Below, one piece after another: positions 23,051-26,400 of a stretch of 26,400 nt of DNA (position 1 is the stretch's first letter; each line of letters begins with the position of its first letter). The translations under genes and the position numbers were made by a program. Source of the DNA: a virus; IMG/VR virus record IMGVR_UViG_3300035698_003365, positions 1 to 26,400 of that record. One strand, given 5' to 3'. A model generated the notes under the pieces. That model made no database searches and was not told the origin of the DNA. It was given only the letters and a program-made list of their open reading frames with translations.

Positions 23051-23404
23051 ATGGCTATAGCTTATGCTAAAACTTCAGAAGTAACTCCGGGGATAACAAC
23101 TGCAGCAGCTCAACAATATAATTCATTAATGGCTGAGGCAAAGGGAGCAGCTGAAGGAATCCCTCTTCATGATGTAGATATTGTAATAGCTTATACTGGA
23201 TTTAAAATTAATACTATTACTCTGACTGATAATTCCGGGGATACTCCTTATATTATTACAGCTGTTGGGACAGCTACTTATACAGGATTTAAATTAACTC
23301 AGATTGCTTGGGTATTTGATGCCGGAGAAATGAATGTGACAATGACGGAAGTATTTTCTTATACAGGATTTCAACTTACTGGAGTAGCAAGAACTTTATC
23401 ATAA
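23051..23404 (+). CDS. tail-tip protein with three YTGF repeats
   Basis: The 117-aa protein starts with a helix (TPGITTAAAQQYNSLMAEAK), typical of phage tip proteins that begin with a capping helix. It then carries three strand units each opening with Y-T-G-F (residues 48-51, 77-80 and 104-107), spaced 29 and 27 residues apart, as in beta-hairpin repeats. AGGGGGA (23037-23043) precedes the ATG. The repeats may form a small beta-prism or stalk. No further function can be inferred. Confidence 0.55.
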   Translation: MAIAYAKTSEVTPGITTAAAQQYNSLMAEAKGAAEGIPLHDVDIVIAYTGFKINTITLTDNSGDTPYIITAVGTATYTGFKLTQIAWVFDAGEMNVTMTEVFSYTGFQLTGVARTLS

Positions 23405-23414
23405 GGAGAAAGAT

Positions 23415-24386
23415 ATGGCTGGAAATGTTGCGGATGCTTTAGCTACTTCTATTTATTCTAATGTAGTTAAATATGGAACTTGTGATTCCGGAATGGGAGC
23501 TTCTACAATTACTATTGTTAGTGCTGATTTTGCTGGATTCGGGGATGATTATTTTAATACTAACTGGGTTATGTCTATAGTTAAGAATACTAATTCTGTC
23601 GGGAATCTGCCAGAGGGAGATTATCAGGATATAACTGATTTTGTAGATGCTACTGGAACATTTACCACTACGGCATTTAAAGCTGATGTAGAAGAAGGTG
23701 ATATAATTCTGGTATTTAGAAAGGGTTCTATATTAACCGCAAAAGACTTGGCTTTTATGGGTGTATCAGGACCACCTACGCTGAATGAACACTTTAGTAG
23801 CGTAGCCCTGAACGCAGCGCCCGATACAGATGTATGGACAGTAGTAAAAGATAATGATGGCTCGTGTGTTTTAAGTGGTAGCAACCTCTTTTTGATTGTA
23901 ACAGCGGGCAGTGCGGGAACAAACGATACCTATGCGTGGGCTGTGTCAACGAAGATGTATAATGTAACTACACCTACCACATCTACACATTTTAAGGCCC
24001 GTGTAATGATTCCTGACTTAACAGGTGAGGCGGGTTTTGGACTCTATGTTACTTGGGGAACACCTACAGCAGATCGCTTTGATGGTAATTTTTATTACGC
24101 TGGTTTTTATGTTAATAATGATGTGGTTACTGCAAATAGTAATGATGCTGACGGAGCAGCAGAGGCTACAACAGTAACAACAGCTTTTGCAAATGGCGCA
24201 TGGGTTGTCGTAGAAATCGTATGGACAGCTACAAGTATACTGTATTATGCTGATGGGGTTTTGGTTGCAACCCATACAAGTAAAATCCCCACAACTTCCT
24301 TAGCACCAGCTCTTTCAACAAAGAATACCAATGGAGTCGGAACAATTATAAACTGTTCGTATGTCGAAGTATGGTCTGAGCAATAA
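23415..24386 (+). CDS. mosaic tail-tip protein with C-terminal concanavalin-like domain
   Basis: The first ~117 residues (ending in DIILVFRKGSILTAKDLAFM) have the codon style of the neighbouring genes and look like a short tail attachment domain. From about residue 118 the codons change (more GGC, CGT/CGC, GCG and AAC) and a concanavalin/LamG-type sandwich begins at LNEHFSSVALNAAPDT: FKARVMIPDL, AWVVVEIVWTATSILYYADG, VATHTSK and INCSYVEVWSEQ. That fold commonly binds glycans, so receptor binding is plausible. GGAG (23404-23407) precedes the ATG. Confidence 0.6.
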   Translation: MAGNVADALATSIYSNVVKYGTCDSGMGASTITIVSADFAGFGDDYFNTNWVMSIVKNTNSVGNLPEGDYQDITDFVDATGTFTTTAFKADVEEGDIILVFRKGSILTAKDLAFMGVSGPPTLNEHFSSVALNAAPDTDVWTVVKDNDGSCVLSGSNLFLIVTAGSAGTNDTYAWAVSTKMYNVTTPTTSTHFKARVMIPDLTGEAGFGLYVTWGTPTADRFDGNFYYAGFYVNNDVVTANSNDADGAAEATTVTTAFANGAWVVVEIVWTATSILYYADGVLVATHTSKIPTTSLAPALSTKNTNGVGTIINCSYVEVWSEQ

Positions 24387-24401
24387 AAGGAGGCTTATTA
24401 T

Positions 24402-24611
24402 ATGAGTATATACCCAGAAATGGCAAGCAGAACAACGAGGATTATTAACGACATTCCATACCATGTGAGAATGTTTGGCATGGATGGCGTGGTTTTGGAA
24501 GAGGAACTTACGCCTATTCCCGCTAAGAAGATAGTTAAGATGATGAATGCTGATGGTACAGAAGACATAGTAAAGCGTGAAGAGGCAGACTTATCAAGTG
24601 TTAAAATGTAG
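24402..24611 (+). CDS. small protein in the foreign-looking segment (69 aa)
   Basis: The product starts MSIYPEMASRTTRIINDIPY and is mixed and charged with no membrane segment. Its codon use (GGC, CGT, AAC, CCC) resembles the second half of the preceding gene rather than the rest of the window, so the two probably arrived together. AAAGGAGG (24386-24393) precedes the ATG. No family is recognised; a fibre chaperone or companion of the receptor-binding protein is one possibility from position alone. Confidence 0.5.
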   Translation: MSIYPEMASRTTRIINDIPYHVRMFGMDGVVLEEELTPIPAKKIVKMMNADGTEDIVKREEADLSSVKM

Positions 24612-24646
24612 GAAGGGCTTGGCTTCTTTAACTGGGGGATAAAGGG

Positions 24647-24961
24647 ATGAATAAGGAAGAACCAATAAAAGAATCTTTAAATGGTTCATTTTGGAGATTA
24701 TCTAAAGCCGCTCAAGTTTCAATGTGGATTATTATGTTGGCTCTTATGATTTTAACTTTTGTCTTTGGAAGGGAAAGTATTAGTGGAGGAGTTCAGGAGA
24801 ATACTTCCGATATTAAACTTCATCGAGTTCAAATTGATCAGAATGAAGAGGATATTGTTGAGATTAAAGATGAGATAAAAGAGAATCAAAAAGAGTTAAG
24901 GGAAGATTTAAAAGAACAGTCTAATAAAATTGATGATATTTATAAGGCAGTAACGAAATGA
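24647..24961 (+). CDS. membrane-anchored coiled-coil protein
   Basis: The 104-aa protein has one membrane segment (about residues 25-40, MWIIMLALMILTFVFG) followed by a charged heptad-type helix to the end (IKLHRVQIDQNEEDIVEIKD and on). Single-anchor coiled-coil proteins of this size occur in phage lysis cassettes (haemolysin XhlA-like or spanin-like), but here the anchor is N-terminal, unlike XhlA. Its stop overlaps the next start (ATGA). GGGGGA (24634-24639) precedes the ATG. The role in lysis is inferred from position only. Confidence 0.55.
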   Translation: MNKEEPIKESLNGSFWRLSKAAQVSMWIIMLALMILTFVFGRESISGGVQENTSDIKLHRVQIDQNEEDIVEIKDEIKENQKELREDLKEQSNKIDDIYKAVTK

Positions 24962-25464
24962 AATGGTTTTGGTGGGACAAGTATTTTAGGAGAAAGGAGA
25001 AGAAGAAAATACTACTTGAAATAAAAAGAACCACTACTGGTAGGGAAGGTTCTTTTGGAGTGATTTATGCTAAGGGTTATATGGGATTTTCCGGGGAACT
25101 CCCGTGGAAGAACAATCGTCAAAATGTGTCTTGTATTCATTCTGGTATTTATACAGGACAAGTTGACAAGAAGGTTCTCATAGGAGGGCTCCCGGTCATT
25201 AGGCTTCATGAAGTAAAAGGGAGAACTGGGATTCTAATTCATGTAGCTAATTATTTTGGGGATGAAACTGAAGGATTGAAAACAAATGTGAAGGGTTGTA
25301 TCGGAGTAGGATATGGAACGGGGGAATTGAAAGGACAGAAAGCTATTCTCAAATCAAAGGAGGCAATGAAAGATTTGTTGGATTTGGTAGGGGATGAGGT
25401 AGTAGCAATATCTGTTGAAGATTTAAATGATAAGGAGGAAAATTATGATAGGGAAAATTCTTAG
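24958..25464 (+). CDS. DUF5675-family protein (lysis-region)
   Basis: The pattern GELPWKNNRQNVSCIHSGIY (about 46-65), then IRLHEVKGRTGILIHVANY (about 81-99) and VKGCIGVGYG (111-120) identifies a DUF5675 protein, a phage-associated family of unknown activity. H84, H95 and C114 are conserved-looking; the H ... G-C-I arrangement recalls the YkuD L,D-transpeptidase active site, which is my comparison and not an established relation. An N-terminal basic/aromatic stretch (MKWFWWDKYFRRKEKKK) may touch membranes. It lies between two membrane-protein genes where an endolysin is expected. Confidence 0.65.
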   Translation: MKWFWWDKYFRRKEKKKILLEIKRTTTGREGSFGVIYAKGYMGFSGELPWKNNRQNVSCIHSGIYTGQVDKKVLIGGLPVIRLHEVKGRTGILIHVANYFGDETEGLKTNVKGCIGVGYGTGELKGQKAILKSKEAMKDLLDLVGDEVVAISVEDLNDKEENYDRENS

Positions 25465-25804
25465 TCTGATTATGGAGAACTCAGGGCTCCTTTCTTTAGT
25501 AGGAGGAGCAGTAGTTATTTTTATTCTAAAGAAGATCGATAATAAAAAGATAAAAGGATATGTCCGTATTCCCTTTGATAAGGTGGAAATAATCACTTCT
25601 AAGGCCTGTTATGCTGGAGGGGTAGCTCTTACCCTTGGTTTATCAAAATGGCCTTATACAAAGCGTTTATGGAACTCTACTATTGAACCTTATTTTATTG
25701 ATACTTTAGATAATGTAGTTGTTACTATTATTCAAGGAATTACAAGAGTTATCAATGGAGCTGTAAAGGGGCTAATAGAAGGACTGAGATCAGACAATGG
25801 ATGA
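25445..25804 (+). CDS. small membrane protein, holin-like or lysis accessory
   Basis: ATG 25445 follows AAGGAGG (25432-25438) at ideal spacing, so it is preferred over the in-frame ATG 25427. From there the protein has 119 aa with a membrane segment at about 13-29 (SGLLSLVGGAVVIFILK), a short hydrophobic patch (about 54-68) and a C-terminal amphipathic helix (about 88-112). It overlaps the end of the DUF5675 gene by 20 bases and the next gene by 8. Holin function is possible but unproven. Confidence 0.5.
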   Translation: MIGKILSLIMENSGLLSLVGGAVVIFILKKIDNKKIKGYVRIPFDKVEIITSKACYAGGVALTLGLSKWPYTKRLWNSTIEPYFIDTLDNVVVTIIQGITRVINGAVKGLIEGLRSDNG

Positions 25805-26021
25805 AGAGAAGAAAGATAAAAGACCAGCTTGGTTAAAGAAAACTAATTATGGGATAGGTCTACTCATAGCTTCTGGGATATTAGCAGCTTTCCCTCCGGC
25901 TACAATTTTAGTTACTCTTGGATCAGTAGGGGTTACTACTCATGTATTGGCTACGAGTCTAATGTATTTAGGAAATGCTTTAGGGGTTTATGGAATAGCT
26001 GATAGAGTAGCTAAAAAGTAA
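25797..26021 (+). CDS. putative holin (two membrane segments)
   Basis: The 74-aa protein has a charged N-terminus (MDEEKKDKRPAWLKK), two hydrophobic segments (about 18-42 and 47-66) and a short basic tail, the plan of a class II holin, which forms lesions in the inner membrane at the end of infection. It starts eight bases inside the preceding gene and is the last + strand gene before the terminators. No endolysin of a known class is visible nearby. Confidence 0.55.
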   Translation: MDEEKKDKRPAWLKKTNYGIGLLIASGILAAFPPATILVTLGSVGVTTHVLATSLMYLGNALGVYGIADRVAKK

Positions 26022-26054
26022 TTGGGCGTTCTTGAATCTCCTTTCTCCGCCCAA
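26022..26054. terminator. first hairpin after the late operon
   Basis: TTGGGCG (26022-26028) pairs perfectly with CGCCCAA (26048-26054) over a 19-nt loop. On the + strand it is followed by A-rich DNA; on the minus strand it is followed by ATTACTTTTTA, so it may act mainly for transcripts coming from the right. Confidence 0.5.
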
Positions 26055-26059
26055 AAGAA

Positions 26060-26100
26060 ACTCCCCGGATAGTCCTATCTCCTTCCGGGGAGTTTTATTA
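26060..26100. terminator. strong bidirectional Rho-independent terminator
   Basis: ACTCCCCGG (26060-26068) pairs perfectly with CCGGGGAGT (26085-26093) over a 16-nt loop and is followed by TTTTATTATTT. The sequence to the left (AAAAGAAA) gives a T-rich tail on the opposite strand, so it can end both the late operon and the convergent minus-strand genes. Confidence 0.85.
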
Positions 26101-26115
26101 TTTATGTTTTTAGAC

Positions 26116-26310
26116 TTAGAATAATTCCATAATATAATCTGGTTCTAAGCCAAAGTATTCTTCACAGATGTATTCTGCCGTAAGATCATTTTCTTCAAGT
26201 CGCCTATTAAATTCCTCCTTAGCTTCCTTAAAAAGTTCATCTGCTTCTTCTACTGTTATATTATCTCTTCTTACAAGAATCTCTCTGATTGTTTCTTCTC
26301 CTACTTCCAT
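26116..26310 (-). CDS. small acidic phage protein (64 aa), minus strand
   Basis: Read from 26310 down, the protein starts MEVGEETIREILVRRDNITV and ends ICEEYFGLEPDYIMELF. The R-R-D-x-x-T-x-E-E-A and E-Y-x-G-L-E-P-D-Y elements recur in small phage proteins of unknown function. On the minus strand the ATG is preceded by AAAAGGAGGAAGGGG, a strong Shine-Dalgarno site. The gene converges on the late operon with the terminator between them. It probably belongs to a separate, likely early, transcript. Confidence 0.7.
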   Translation of the reverse strand: MEVGEETIREILVRRDNITVEEADELFKEAKEEFNRRLEENDLTAEYICEEYFGLEPDYIMELF

Positions 26311-26323
26311 CCCCTTCCTCCTT

Positions 26324-26400
26324 TTAAAATGAACTCTCTAAAATCTCATCTCTGATTTCCTTCATTTCTTTATATCCAATACCAAGATATTTTCCAAAGC
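26324..26400 (-). CDS. partial minus-strand gene running off the right edge
   Basis: The minus strand is open from the window edge to TAA at 26324-26326 and encodes FGKYLGIGYKEMKEIRDEIL then ESSF. The stop is followed within 13 bases by the start of the next minus-strand gene, so the two are likely one operon. Only 24 codons are visible and no family can be named. Confidence 0.5.
   Translation of the reverse strand, partial: FGKYLGIGYKEMKEIRDEILESSF

Overview
The window is the late (virion assembly and lysis) half of a tailed double-stranded DNA phage or prophage. It is AT-rich and tightly packed, and almost everything lies on the + strand. Siphovirus morphology is the best reading: there is an HK97-type portal, protease and capsid, one tail-tube gene, a tail assembly chaperone pair with a frameshift site and a tape measure gene, and no tail sheath gene was seen. 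TGA, TAA and TAG all end plausible genes, so the code is standard. Shine-Dalgarno sites are GGAGG-rich. The host cannot be named from the sequence.

Layout. Positions 1-1011 hold a chain of small overlapping genes, one encoding a zinc-knuckle plus helix-turn-helix protein. A gap (1012-1266) holds an apparent gene remnant, a terminator-like hairpin and a good sigma70-type promoter that overlap each other. The packaging and head genes follow: small and large terminase, portal, Mu F-like minor head protein, a prohead protease with a long extension, and the HK97-fold major capsid protein (1267-8675). Next come seven accessory genes after a decoration-like gene (8736-12989). They include a secreted-looking concanavalin-fold protein and a beta-helix protein. 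The neck genes (12992-13974) are followed by a second accessory block whose beta-rich module recurs three times (14091-15893). Then come tail terminator, gp10-like protein, tail tube, chaperone pair, tape measure and tail hub (15902-22328), and tail-tip genes (22339-24611), part of which looks foreign. A lysis-like cluster (24647-26021) ends at a bidirectional terminator that faces two minus-strand genes at the right edge.

How it works together. TerS and TerL fill a protease-matured HK97 capsid through the portal. Connector and closure proteins join it to a tail built by the frameshifted chaperone around the tape measure protein. Adhesin-like genes are inserted both next to the head genes and at the tail tip. 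Small membrane proteins and a DUF5675 protein sit where holin and endolysin genes usually sit.

The most notable points are a +1 (or -2) frameshift site, TTT TTT TGA, in the chaperone gene; the beta-rich accessory cassettes between head and tail genes; a signal peptide on a gene within the head module; a mosaic tail-tip ORF; and a DUF5675 protein with an H...GCI arrangement where an endolysin would be expected.
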